Shown in pieces: positions 11,990 through 25,963 of a stretch of DNA of 64,000 bases. This DNA is from Microbotryomycetes sp. JL201 (taxonomy: Eukaryota > Basidiomycota > Microbotryomycetes). The first letter of the stretch is position 1, and every line of letters starts with the position of its first letter. Where the stretch lies: assembly GCA_033819885.1 (NCBI GenBank), contig JAQYUZ010000012.1:62001-126000 (forward strand). Direction: 5' to 3'. The notes below the pieces were generated by a model. That model was not told the origin of the DNA, searched no databases, and saw only the letters and a list, made by a program, of their open reading frames with translations. The translations under genes were made by a program, and so were the position numbers.

Positions 11990-13562
11990 ATGAAGTGCCA
12001 ACAATCAGAGCTCGGCCAGTGGCTCGCAGCTCATGGAGGCGGATTTCATCCAGACACTCTGTTCAAGCATGGCAAGTCCCTTGCTCGCTCGCTCTGAACG
12101 TGCGCTCGGGCCCACTGACTTGTACGCCTCCGCTTGCAATGCATCAAACAGACCCTGTCACAGGCACGAGCGTGTATGCCTCGTCAGACATTCCCGCACT
12201 CGAATCGGTCGCCTTGTGCCCAAACAGGCTCGCCATCACGCCAGCTCTTTGCCGCTCAAAGCTCGAGCGCCTGCCCGTCGAACTCGGCTCGTGGACCGAT
12301 CACGAGTTGATGGCAGTCTACTTGGCATTTCACGTCGTCGAGAGAGATATGGAAGCCGCGTCTGACCCAGCCGTCGCGCTCGACCATGCTGCATACGTCA
12401 ATCTGCTGCCAAAGGAAGCTCTGATGACACCAATCAACTTTTCGGATAACGAGCTCGCACTGCTCAAGGGCACGAACCTGTATGCCGCCACAATCGAACG
12501 CCGAGACAAGTGGCACCACGAGTGGGACGTCATCAGGTCTAGGCATGCGGCGCTGAACGCGATCAAATGGTGAGCAGTGGCAGCAAAGCCAAGCGTCAAA
12601 CTCCATGAAGCTGATGCGGCATGATTGGGGCTCAGGCCACAGTACCTTTGGGCATGTACAATGATATCGTACGCCTGGCGTCGTTGTTTACCCCCCGAGC
12701 GCTGTTGACAACTACATTCAGGTCTCGCGCGTTTCCATCTCGATTAGTTGATGGAGACGACAGTGATCCGACACCGATCCTGTTGCCCGGAGTCGATATG
12801 CTCAACCACGATCTGTCTGCCAAAGTCACTTGGAGCACCTCAGAGTATTCCGACAACGGCAAAGTCGCTCTCGTCATCGAATCCGCCTCGCCCGCAGGCT
12901 TCCAAATCTTCAACAACTATGGACCTAAACCGAACGAAGAATTTATGCTTGGGTATGGCTTTCTGCCAAGACGGGATCAAAGAGTCGGAGACGTTGTCGC
13001 ACTACGGACGGCCATTCCGCCTCGCGCGGCCGAGCTCGTCAGGCCGATCCTAACAAAATTGGGTTTGACAGAGACTCTATTTTTCATCAATCGCGAAGGT
13101 GTCTTGCCCGAAGAGTTGCAAACTCAAATGCGAGTCATATTGGCCGTCCAGGCATTCAATGAGCAAGAATTAGAAATCCCAAGTTGGACTGCCGCGCCAA
13201 CATTTGTCTCGTGGGAGACGGAACTCGATATGTTTTCCATGTTTCAAGCAATGTTGGCCAACAAACTTACTTCTGTCATGACCGAACCTGAGCGAGCACA
13301 AGTAGAGGTTCGGCAAGAGGTCGAGGCAATGTGTGACGAGTACAGACACGGTACGTGCTGTACTTTGTCCACCTTACGATGAGGACCGACCAATCACGAA
13401 TACATGCTGTCTACAGGGCAAAAGGAGATTCTCATGAGGGCACTCGAGTTGCTCGAGAGCACTTTCGAAGAGCTGCTCGATAAAGCGAGAGGCGAGGGAT
13501 TCGATATATCCGAGTATATAGAAGAGGGAGACGAAGACGATGACGAAGATGACCAGCGATAG
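11990..13562 (+). CDS. SET-domain protein lysine methyltransferase (Rubisco-LSMT/RKM type)
   Basis: Five exons: 11990-12071, 12152-12569, 12636-12668, 12722-13350, 13417-13562; 435 residues. The split SET domain is recognisable: GTSVYASSDIPA near the start, KWPQYLWACTMISSRAFPS over the two small introns, then the pseudoknot motifs PGVDMLNHD and NNYGPKPNEEFMLGYGF. These are typical of the LSMT/SETD3/Rkm family, which methylates cytosolic or ribosomal proteins; the substrate cannot be read from the sequence. The C-terminus is a Rubisco-subunit-binding-like helical region ending in an acidic tail. Intron 1 (12072-12151) has a GC donor (G|GCAAGT) and is the only junction that keeps frame. Confidence 0.85.
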
Positions 13563-13635
13563 GAATCAGACGTCCATATACAGGCGCTCTTGGAACGATG
13601 AGCTCGAGGAGTCATAATGCAATGGCTACGACACT

Positions 13636-14499
13636 CTACTGCCCATCCTGGCTACTTTTCGAGTCCTTTTCTACCCTTTTCCACAATGTCTCGATATCCC
13701 AAGTCTCTCTCGCGTCTAACGTCATGACATGCACGACCACGTCGCCGGCGTCGAGCATGGCCCAGTCGTTGTCTTGCCTTGTTACTTGACCACCTTTTTT
13801 GGATCGAGCGTGCTTGGACGGCGGAGGTGGCAAACCCGAGACGACCGGCTTGTTCGAAGGCGGTGCAAACGGAGACACGTTCGCATGGCCAAGATCTATA
13901 GGGTTTGTTGCAAGCTAATTTTACCGATTCGATCATGCAATGAGAGCGAGTCAGCGAGTATTCAGCCAATCTGTGACGGTTCAACGCGCTGCCCTCAAAG
14001 TCGTCTATGATCGCCCGGGCGGAACATTCTGCGAACGTACATATTGCCTGATGCTCTCAACAGCGCCCCGGATGCCCCGTTCTCGACCAGCTCTCAGAGT
14101 GGCCAACACGATCCAGTCGACCCAGGTCGAGTCTGGGTCGGCCTCTCTCGCGTTGATATAGGTCAACGTCGACTTGTCTAAAAAAGGTGACACGCTCAAG
14201 TGCGCGTGCAAGCCGTGCAGGGCAGCATGCAGATGTTCTGGCGGAGCCGTCGGTGCTGGCGTCGTTGCGAGTCGAGGATTTGCGTTGTCATTGTCTTTTA
14301 TTGTCCTCTGATTTGAAGGCAGACTGTCGTCTTCGACAAACCATGGCGTTGAGCTCGGTCCAGACGAAAAGTGCCGCTGGTTCGCGAGACGGGCTAAGGG
14401 CACAGCACGGACCACACGCAATGGCTGATTGACTGTTGAAATACGTGACGAAAGGGAGCATGTGCAGGTGAGCACGCGCGGTAGACGCGCAGCCGTCAT
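13636..14499 (-). CDS. mitochondrial RsfS/Iojap-like ribosome silencing factor (Atp25 N-terminal type)
   Basis: Two exons on the minus strand, 14499-14041 and 13914-13636; 245 residues. The N-terminus is rich in Arg/Ser and lacks acids (TAARLPRVLTCTCSLSSRI), as in mitochondrial presequences, with FSSGPSS as a likely cleavage region. The RsfS fold follows: WVDWIVLATLRAGRERG, then after a Pro/Lys linker WAMLDAGDVVVHVMT and WDIETLWKR near the end. RsfS proteins bind bL14 and block subunit joining; in fungi the domain is the N-terminal part of Atp25. The acceptor at 13915 was chosen because it alone keeps the frame; the exon beginning there is less certain. Start codons of this gene and the plus-strand neighbour are 51 nt apart. 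Confidence 0.75.
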
Positions 14500-14550
14500 G
14501 GATTGTCGGGAAACCCAGCGATGCTGGCTTTGTCCACTGTCCACCGAAAC

Positions 14551-15521
14551 ATGGCATTGCCGCGAATTACAATTGTCGGCGGCCACGGCAAGTGAGTCTT
14601 CGACATGCTGCAGTGTACACAACAGCTCTACATTCGGTGCTTCACCACGGACCACATAGGCTGGACGACGTCATAGCTGATCATTACCGCTACACACGAA
14701 AACAGGGTCGCCTTGTACTTGGCCAAGCTCGCATCCAAGTCATACACTGTCCATTCACTTGTGCGCACGCAAGACCACTTTGCCGACATTGAATCTCGAG
14801 GCGCCAAACCCGTTCTGCTCTCGCTCGAGGATGCCTCTGTTACACAGCTCGCAGAGGCTTTCACTGGCTCACAAGCGGTCGTCTTTGCTGCTGGGGCAGG
14901 AGGTAAAGGCGGTGCCGAGAGAACCAAGGCGGTCGACGAGCAGGGTGCCATCAAGGTGAGATTCTTAGGCTGGATCAGCTCGAGCAGGCGCTTCTGAACC
15001 ACTCCTTCAGGTTTTCGATGCAATTGAGCAGGTGGGGGGCGACTTGCTCCCGAAGCTGTACATGGTCAGCGCGATTGATACGCGCGACCTCTCGAAACCG
15101 CCACCACCACACTATGTCCGTGCGGGCCGAAAACTGTCAGAGGCTGCAGTGCTAATGTGGTGTCAGAGCACAGACACAAAAAGATATTGAAGAGTCGGAG
15201 AAGAGCCACAAGGCGATTCCTGATTATTTCAACGCCAAGTTGGCAGCCGATCGCAACTTGCACACGCGCAACAAATTCTTTTGGACGATCCTCCGACCTG
15301 GCCACCTGAAGGACGACGCAGGAACAGGCAAAGTCAGCCTCGGCAAGACACACATGGGCAGCGTTTCACGTGAAGACGTCGCCGCCGTCTTGTTCGAGCT
15401 GATAGACACTCCTGGCAAGGCCGCTGCCGGACTCGCTCTTGACCTGATCGAGGGAGACACTCCTGTCCAAGAAGCAGTTCGCGCTGCCATCACTCGAGGG
15501 GAATCGGATTGGATTGACTGA
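14551..15521 (+). CDS. NAD(P)-binding Rossmann-fold protein (atypical SDR/NmrA-like)
   Basis: Four exons: 14551-14591, 14706-14955, 15011-15115, 15174-15521; 247 residues. It begins PRITIVGGHGKVALYLAKLA, a beta-alpha-beta dinucleotide-binding unit with GGHGKVA as the glycine motif. VVFAAGAGGKGG and MVSAIDTRD follow in the positions of strands 4 and 5. The C-terminal half (TILRPGHLKDDAGTGKVSLG, VSREDVAAVLFELIDTP) matches the NAD(P)H-binding PF13460-type proteins related to YwnB/HSCARG. Function may be as a redox sensor or a small-molecule reductase; nothing in the sequence decides this. All introns are GT-AG. It is divergent from the RsfS-like gene. Confidence 0.82.
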
Positions 15522-15727
15522 GACTTGCCCCTGTTATGGCCCGGCACGTGACGCATTTTGTACAAAACAGGTAAACCTCTTGGAGATGAATGTCGATATT
15601 AAAAATTAAAGTACTGCAATCGAGGTGTTGATTCAACGCGCGCTGTTGTACTGCGATTTCCTGTCCACCGCTTTCAGCATCAAAAGAACCCGCGCACGAG
15701 CTCGCTTGTCGTCCGTTGCCGCGTCGC

Positions 15728-18700
15728 ATGAGCTCGTCGTTCGGAGCACCGCGTAGACCGCCTGGCAAGGGTGTTGGGCGAGTCAAGGCGCCTCGCAAGG
15801 TCAGTGAACGCAAGGAGTGACTTGCGTCACGGGGTCCACGGCCGGAGCCGGCTCTGAGTTGCAACGACATGAGCTGATGAAGGGCGTACACAGCACGTGC
15901 AATCGCTAGATGAAACGCTGCAGCGCGTTGAAGAGGCCATCAGGCAGATCCAGCAACATCAGGCGTCAAAGCTTGCGTATGAGGCTGTGTACCGAGATAG
16001 TTACAACCTCGTGTTGTACAAGCATGTGAGGTTTCTCCATCGGCTAGGTCGATGTCCCGTCTCGGGACCACTGATGCTGGTGTACTGATGTCGCAGGGGC
16101 ACACGCTTTACAACTCTGCTGCAGCTTTGACGACGGAGCATCTCGAAAAGGAAACAAAGGAACGGATTGTGCCCGTCTTCCCCCCGATGGCGACCACAGA
16201 TTCATTGGCTTCGGGCACCGAATCGAGCGCGGGCCCCAGCAGTTCGTCAAATGTGCAGGCGGCGAGCGCGGCAGAGCTGTTCCTCGACCGCGTCAAAGAT
16301 GTCTGGGACGATCACATAGCCTGCATGAGCAAGCTGAGACGTGTTTTTACCTACATGGTTAGCCAAGCGATGGCAGTCGTCAGGTTTCAAATCATTTAAA
16401 TCTCATTCCATCTTCAGGACAACCATTACACAGCTTCATCGTCGCTGCCAGGAACTTGGGATTTGGGTCTATCACTGTTCTTCCACCACGTTGTCCTTTT
16501 TTCTACAGATCCGAGAAGTAAAGCGAGTACTCCGACTTCCAAAACAACTGCAGCTTCACGATCGCCAGGCAAGTCACCGACCACAGATCCGAGCTCGGTC
16601 GCATTCCACCTACTCAAGACGATGCTGGATGTCATTCGGATCGAACGTGACGGCGAGGTCGTTTCGCGACATTCTTTGCGGAACGCCGTCATGGTTTTGT
16701 GCGAGTTGACAGACGAAGGGCATGTACCACTTCCTGTGACTGCTTCGCAAGGGACGGGATCGGGCGTGCCGGTGCTGGGCGTCGGGCTGGGAGGAGGAGC
16801 AGGTAGAGGTGCCGCTGTTTTGGGCGACCCCGGCGTATTGGGCCAAAGTCCCTACAAGACGACGTTCGAAAAGGAATTCCTACGGCGGACAGAAGAGTAC
16901 TATGCCCGGGAGAGCGCGAGGCTGCTCGTCGAGAACGACTGCCCGACGTTCCTCAAAAAGGTCCGCCTTGCGCGACTACCGAAAACCTCGCATCATGCTG
17001 AGTTTTGGTGCACAGATTCACAGAAGACTTGAAGAGGAGGCAGAGCGAGCGCAGACCTATCTAGCACCTTCGACGGAACCTTTGCTGGTTGAGCTCCTCG
17101 AACGCGTGCTCATCTCGACGCACATTTCTGCCATCCTCGAGCATCCAGCGTCTGGCCTGTCCACATTGATCCAAGAGTCCCGGTTAGACGATCTCAGACT
17201 CTTGTACAATTTGTTTGGGAGGGTGAGAGAAGGCCATGTTGCGCTGCAAGCGAGCATGTCCAAGTGGATTATCGACATTGGCACCAAGATCAACGAAGGT
17301 TTGTTGGCTCGCCCAGAGACGCAAGACAATGACGATGACGGCAGTCAGCATAAAAGCCGGGGCAACAAGGGCAAGGAACGGGCCACAGATGTGGACGGTG
17401 CCGCAGAAAAGTCGAACAAGCCGGCGAGGCCAGCGCCGAAAGAAACGTCTGCGTCGTTGCGGCTAAAAGCTGCTATCGGATGGGTGCAGAACGTGCTCGA
17501 CCTCAAGGACAAGTTTGACACGATTCTTCAGAAAGCTTGCTCTGCGGATATGGCATTCGAGAAGAGCATTAACGACGTGAGGACTATAATGACGTTTTGA
17601 ACTTGGACCGAGTCGCTGACTGCTCTGGAGGTACAGGCGTTTTCCGTTTTTGTCAACCAAAACAACAAGTCGCCCGAGTTTATTTCCCTCTTCATTGACG
17701 ACAACCTTAAGAAGGGTTTGAAAGGGGTCAGCCTACGCTGCCGACGTCAGATCTTGATACGATACTGATTGACGTGTTCAATCTTTCCAGAAAAGCGAAG
17801 CAGAGGTTGACGACGTGCTCAACAGAGCTGTCGCCTTGTTTCGGTTTCTCGTCGAAAAGGACACATTCGAAAAGTACTACAATAATCATTTGGCTAGACG
17901 TCTCATCAACCAAAAATCCGTCTCGGACGATGCGGAACGCAACATGTTGGCGAAATTCAAGGTCGAGGCGGGATCGGCTTTCACCAAGGCTTCTGAGGGC
18001 ATGATGAAGGATATCAAATTATCGGAAGAGACGCTGTCCGAGTTTAAGCGTCAGCAAAGCCGTCCGTCTACTAAAATTGTACGATCGCACCGTAAGCACA
18101 CGCATGTTCTCGCTGCTGATGACTGCTTCCGCAGATTGCGCCGTTTGCTATGGAACCCATTATTTGCGGCACAAACAACTGGCCAGTACGTTTGATTCTG
18201 AGACCTACCCTCTTGGCCCTTCTCACATCTGTCACGCTCACGAATCTGCAGTTCTCTGGCATCCCGTCTTGCACACTACCGAGAATTCTGACAGAAGGCG
18301 TCGATGCTTTCAGCGCGTTCTACAACACGAAGCACTCTGGCCGCAAGCTTACGTTCCGTCCCGAGCATGGACACGTCGAGGTCAAGACACGTTTCAAGGC
18401 GCGAACTCACGAGTTGACTGTGTCAACGTTTGCCATGTGCGTGCTGGCTTTGTTTGAAAGCTTGACCGATGACGAGACCTTGTCCTACGAGGTACGATAT
18501 GATGAGCCTCAGTTGTCTTGATTCCAATGGCTTACGTACTTTTTGTCGGCCAGGACATTGCCAAGACCACTCACCTCGAGACGAACGAGCTCAAGCGGAC
18601 ATTGCAGTCTCTCGCGTGCGGTAAATTCAAGATTCTAACAAAGCATCCAAAAGGTCGTGACGTGGACAATACGGACTCGTTTTCGTTTAATTCGGGCTTC

Positions 18701-19092
18701 GTGTCCAACATGCAGAAGATCAAGATCCAGACGATCGCAAACAAGGTCGAGACGCCCGAAGAGAGGCGAGAGACGGAGGAGAAGCTAGAAGCGGAGCGCG
18801 GCACATTGTGCGACGTAAGTACTGACATGTCAATGACCTGAGGAGACACACATGGATGACTTGCTCATGTTCGTCACTTGCCGAATTGTATGTGCAGGCT
18901 TGCGTGGTGCGGGTCATGAAGGACAGGAAGACGTTGCAGCATCAAGAGCTGGTTAACGAAGTGATTCGACAATTGAGTCACAGGTTCCAGCCCCGGCCGT
19001 CGATGATCAAGCAATCGATCGAGCGCTTGATAGAGAAAGAGTACCTCGAGCGTGACGAAGACGACCGACGAAAGCTGCGATATTTGGCTTGA
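15728..19092 (+). CDS. CUL3: cullin-3 scaffold of BTB-type ubiquitin ligases
   Basis: Eleven exons: 15728-15799, 15894-16025, 16097-16357, 16418-16960, 17016-17576, 17637-17726, 17791-18078, 18135-18185, 18252-18491, 18554-18814, 18898-19092; 897 residues (animal CUL3 is about 770). Signatures: [13 protein letters not shown] in the first repeat, [51 protein letters not shown], and the winged-helix C-terminus with neddylation lysine in [20 protein letters not shown] and [13 protein letters not shown]. Cullins bridge substrate adaptors and the Rbx1 RING. A charged linker of about 50 residues (encoded roughly 17300-17460) interrupts the helical repeats compared with animal proteins and accounts for part of the extra length. 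Junction 18078/18135 uses donor GTACGA. Confidence 0.93.
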
Positions 19093-19422
19093 TAGGCACT
19101 TTGGCGTGCCGTACCTTTTGAAAAACTCTTGTTGACATCACTTTTCTATATCTTGGTGGCATCCGCGGAATGTCTGATTGCCAAGTGTCGGAATGTCAAG
19201 ATTTCGACGCCGGGCCTCATGAGCGTGCGCCAAGTGGAGTGACGCCACACGGGCAAATCCGACTCTGTAATGCTGTTGCGAATCGTGATTAGTCGAATCG
19301 TACGAGTGTTCGTGCTGTGATCGACAGTAGGCGTAGTTGTGTATACCAAGCCTATTCCGGATTGGCCCGAGCGGCAGGGACTTGTGCGCGAGCGCGGCCA
19401 ACTTTGGTCTCTCCAGAAAACG
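19093..19422. other. intergenic stretch CUL3-SDH1
   Basis: 330 nt without a supportable gene on either strand. It must hold the CUL3 terminator and the SDH1 promoter; I recognise no specific motif. Confidence 0.6.
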
Positions 19423-22458
<3,036 letters not shown>

Positions 22459-23271
22459 ACGTGTCGCTTGATGATGGATGTTGTAAAAAACTGAGCTGCT
22501 GCAGAACGCTTGCATGCTCGGTCAAATCTTTGCGAGTTTGATAGTGTGTTCGCGTTCGTTTCTTGTTCGTCTGTGCGTTCGCTGCGCGTGCATGTGCGTG
22601 CGCGTGAACCTTGCTGTACCTTGTTTCTTTTGCATTTCAAATCGGCCGCGTCAAGCGACCGCACACGTGTTTTTTCTAGTTTCGTTTGGTGCTCTGAATG
22701 AATCAATGTCTCGAGCTCGGGCCCCTCGATGAGCGATTACGCGTCCCTTGGGTCAGACGTCTTTCGCCATCGACCACGCTCTTGTCGCCGGCCTCGAATA
22801 CCCGACTCGAACTATACACCTGTTTGCAGTAGACCCGCGGCACGATCCGTCTGTTTGCCATCGCGATCGTCCAAGCATAGCACCGCGCCTTTCCTCGGCT
22901 AACTCGTTTGCGGTGAGTTTCTAGGTCTTTGCACGCCATGCACGTCCACGGGCAGCGGTCAGCATACACGCTCGGCGGCAGTCACTGCGTGTCAGTGCGA
23001 CGTCGAGCTGCTGCCTTGCTCGTCGGTGCTTCTGTCGATGCGGTGGCGGCGTTTCGGTGTTGGCGCTGGCCCGGCTCGAGGACGTCACACGACTGGCCGC
23101 GCCTCAGCCGACGTCGTCCCGCTTACAAGAGCAGTGCGGCACTCGACTTTGTTGCACGATTGCTTTCAGCTACTTTTTGATGCCTCGTGGCGTTGTGTCG
23201 TGGATCGCCGACGTATTCGCCCGCTCGGCGCTGACTCAACCGACTCGTTATCAGCCACTTGATCTCTCACC
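22459..23271. other. long intergenic stretch SDH1 to ubiquitin-like gene
   Basis: 813 nt with only short shadow frames, rich in TGCGTGCG-type alternating runs near 22560-22620. It is the longest apparently gene-free piece in the window. It could hold a long 5' UTR, a 5'-UTR intron or an unrecognised non-coding RNA; I found no tRNA fold or clear snoRNA boxes. Confidence 0.5.
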
Positions 23272-23939
23272 ATGCAATTGTTTGTCCGCGACTTGACTGG
23301 GCACCTGGTCACCGTCAGTGAGTTGCAGCTTGCATCTGCATCCGATTGTACATTTGACTGACGCTCGCTCGCGTGCGCGCCTCCCTTCAACAGACGCCGC
23401 CACCTCGAACCAGCTGCGGAGCCAAGTCGCCGAGCGCTTGGGCGTGCCTGCCGACGAGCAACGCTTGACGTATGGCAGACACCAGCTTGACAGTGACAAT
23501 ACGGCTCTGGCGCTTTATGGCATTCACGACAATGCGACTGTCAACCTGGCGTTGAGGTGAGTGCCCGAGTCGGGCGACGGTCCAGCCGCCAACTCTAGAC
23601 TGACGACGGATGCATCTTCGGACACAGGCTACGTGGCGGTGGACCAAAGAAACGTTGTGGATGCTGGATCACACCTACAGAGCGATGCTCGCAAGTGTCT
23701 CTGCGCATTGTCGGCGATTGCTCGTTCTGCAGCACCTCGTTCTGCGGAAGGCATCGCTTGCCCGAAGGTGCGCATCGGCCGCCTCTGACTGCTCGACAAA
23801 AGCATTTTCGATCTGACACGAATACTCCTCAGACCACGCTTGCCCCAACTTGCAAAACTGCAAACAAGAGGCGCTAGACAGACTCAAGACCAAGCTCGAT
23901 TCTGAAAAGACGACGGCAGAAAAGATCAAGTCTTTCTGA
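23272..23939 (+). CDS. ubiquitin-like domain fused to AN1 zinc finger
   Basis: Four exons: 23272-23317, 23394-23556, 23628-23767, 23833-23939; 151 residues. Residues 1-74 form a ubiquitin-like domain (MQLFVRDLTGHLVTV, DEQRLTYGRHQLDSDNTAL) ending in RLRGG like ubiquitin itself, followed directly by GPKKRC. The rest is an AN1-type zinc finger: VGDCSFCSTSFCGRHRLPED, then HAC, then PNLQNCKQEALDRLK. The first cysteine pair is spaced unusually (CGC...TERC) compared with the family norm. AN1 proteins link ubiquitin or Cdc48 to proteotoxic stress handling. Whether the Gly-Gly is cleaved by deubiquitinases is open. Introns are GT-AG with CTGAC branch sites. Confidence 0.88.
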
Positions 23940-24274
23940 TTGATTCGCCGTGTTTCCTCCTTGCTGTGTTCGACTGCCGTCAGACAAATGTTGCGTCATC
24001 CTGATCAACCTTAGATGTTTGCGCTCGATAGAGCCCGTCTCGTCGTCGATACCAGAGTTCCTCTGTCGTGTCTTGTTTTGCTTCGTTGTCGTTCTTGATA
24101 CCCGTGCTCGTGTGCTTCCCTTCCCCTGTCTTTTGTTTTATCTCTAGTAACTCTCACTCGTGTCTCTTCATGCTTTTGCAAATCAAGTCAACCAAGTTCT
24201 TTCAGGATGCATTCAGAATGGTCACGTGCTTCAAACGCCATTGTGCGCTCATCGAGCTCGACCCTTTGGAGGCA
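23940..24274. other. pyrimidine-rich leader region
   Basis: 335 nt, strongly T/C-rich between about 23950 and 24190 on the plus strand. It probably contains the 5' UTR of the next gene and perhaps a 5'-UTR intron; no coding signal. Confidence 0.4.
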
Positions 24275-25721
24275 ATGGCCACGACGAAACCCGCCGTCAA
24301 GGTGCGACCAACTAGCGTGTCACGTCGCAAAGGTACTGTTGTTGGGCGAGAGTCGCCCACACGCGGCTGTTCTTCTGCACAAGCGCGGACGTCATTGCAG
24401 TCTCGCCGGGACCACATTGCCAGTGACGAAGATGATGAGAGCGCATGGCAGGATCTCAAGGCAGGTTACATCCATCAAGATGCACCATTGGGACAGCCCA
24501 TGGCCTTGCGTGCAGAGCCATCGAGTGCCGCCCCACTCGACTTGTTCAGGCCGCTGCGATTATGTGGGCGACTGATGTGGCTCCTCGTACGCTGGACATT
24601 GCCATGGATCGCCTCTTCTGCCGTCATGGTCATGTTGGCTTTCGTGGCTTACCTTGCGGCTCGACAAGCGCTCGTCCAAGCGATCAGTGGCGTCACATCC
24701 GTCGTCATGCTCCCGGCAACACTCCTGACGCGCGCCTACTGTTCAACGATTAAATACGGATGTGTGGATGAATCGTTGCCACAGTCGACCCGAATGACGA
24801 AACCGCTCGCGGCAGATTTTATCGCCACAAGCGCACACGAGACCTCGCTCCGTGCCGGACAAGCGCTAGATTTGTTTCAATCGTTTGCCGATTTAGGTGG
24901 ACCCAATTCAGAAGGTTTGGCATTGCATTCAGTGCCTCTGTGGGAATTGTCCCGCGTTGTGCGCCACGGCACCAACCTCGATGAGCGAGAGTTTTTATCA
25001 AATCAGTTGGGCAATTTGGGTGACGGTATTCGTCAACTCAAAGACCAGATCATCAAAGTCAACTCACAAGGTCACGCCACGTTCAAGTGGACACTGCAAG
25101 ACTTTACGAGGCTGCAACAGGTCATTGAACAAGCTCAATCGTCTCCCGAAAAGTATACTGAAGACGAAATGTCTGACCTGTTGAGTAAATTTTTCGAGAG
25201 AATGGACGACAAGATGGGTCGTTTATTGGAATCGCTCGAGAAGGTCATTCCTGTGGCCGAAAAAGTGTCGTCTCACTCTCGGTTGATCCGGGAAACGTTC
25301 AGCGACGCCGATTCGTCCGCATTGGCAAAGCTGAACCAGTTGAGTATCAACAAGTTTATTCCCCACACGACAGACAGGTGGAAGTACTTGCAGTTGCAAA
25401 AGGATCTTCAAATGACAAACGCGAGCGTCGAAGTCGTCGGTCAATTGCTGTTCACGTTGGAAAACACAAGAGACAGTCTGGTTGCCTACAGAGAGAGCGT
25501 CGGACACTACAAGGTGAGCCGTCGTGCACGATCGCGCCGACGCGAGACCGACAGCCCTTTGACGGCCTCTCCGTTACCAGGCCAACATTATCGGCTACTA
25601 CTTGTCGGGCATGTCGCTCACGGTCGAGTCTGAAGTCAAAGCGCTCGGATCCGTCATGAAAGATTTTAGGCTCGCGATCGACAAACCAAAGCCGTCGACT
25701 GCCGTCGATTCTTCTTCCTGA
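24275..25721 (+). CDS. uncharacterised membrane protein with long helical C-terminal domain
   Basis: Two exons, 24275-25513 and 25581-25721; 459 residues. I do not recognise the family. A basic, Ser-rich N-terminus (KVRPTSVSRRKGTVVGRES) precedes two adjacent hydrophobic helices near residues 105-155 (WLLVRWTLPWIASSAVMVML, VTSVVMLPATLLTRAY). The remaining 300 residues are amphipathic helices with few Gly/Pro, for example LGDGIRQLKDQIIKVNSQG and MDDKMGRLLESLEKVIPVAE, suggesting a coiled bundle facing one side of a membrane. The frame stays open upstream to 24068 with further ATGs (24218), so the start could be slightly further 5'. Fungal nuclear-envelope or bouquet-type proteins share this outline, but that is only an analogy. 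Confidence 0.7.
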
Positions 25722-25963
25722 ACGGTCGGATCAATTTATTCGTCTCGTGCATAATGTTGTACATTTGCCATGTAGCTTCAAAATCACCGATGCAGATATC
25801 GAGACGATTGCAAAAGCAAGATAAGATTAAGCGCTGCGCTATGATACAGATAAAAGAAACGACGACGAATGCGACGATCAGAACTCTCCCCACCATGACT
25901 TTTTCCTGATTACGTCAACAGCCATACAATCAGCTTGGCGTTATCTGGTTCATGCAACAGTGC

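Noticed and set aside
19138-19400. GTCGAATC-like and GCGAATCG-like strings suggesting a tRNA T-arm.
   Set aside because: No matching acceptor, D-arm or anticodon stems could be found on either strand.
22480-22510. TGATGA followed by CTGA after SDH1, reminiscent of a C/D snoRNA.
   Set aside because: The boxes are only about 20 nt apart with no terminal stem or second box pair; probably chance in the SDH1 3' UTR.
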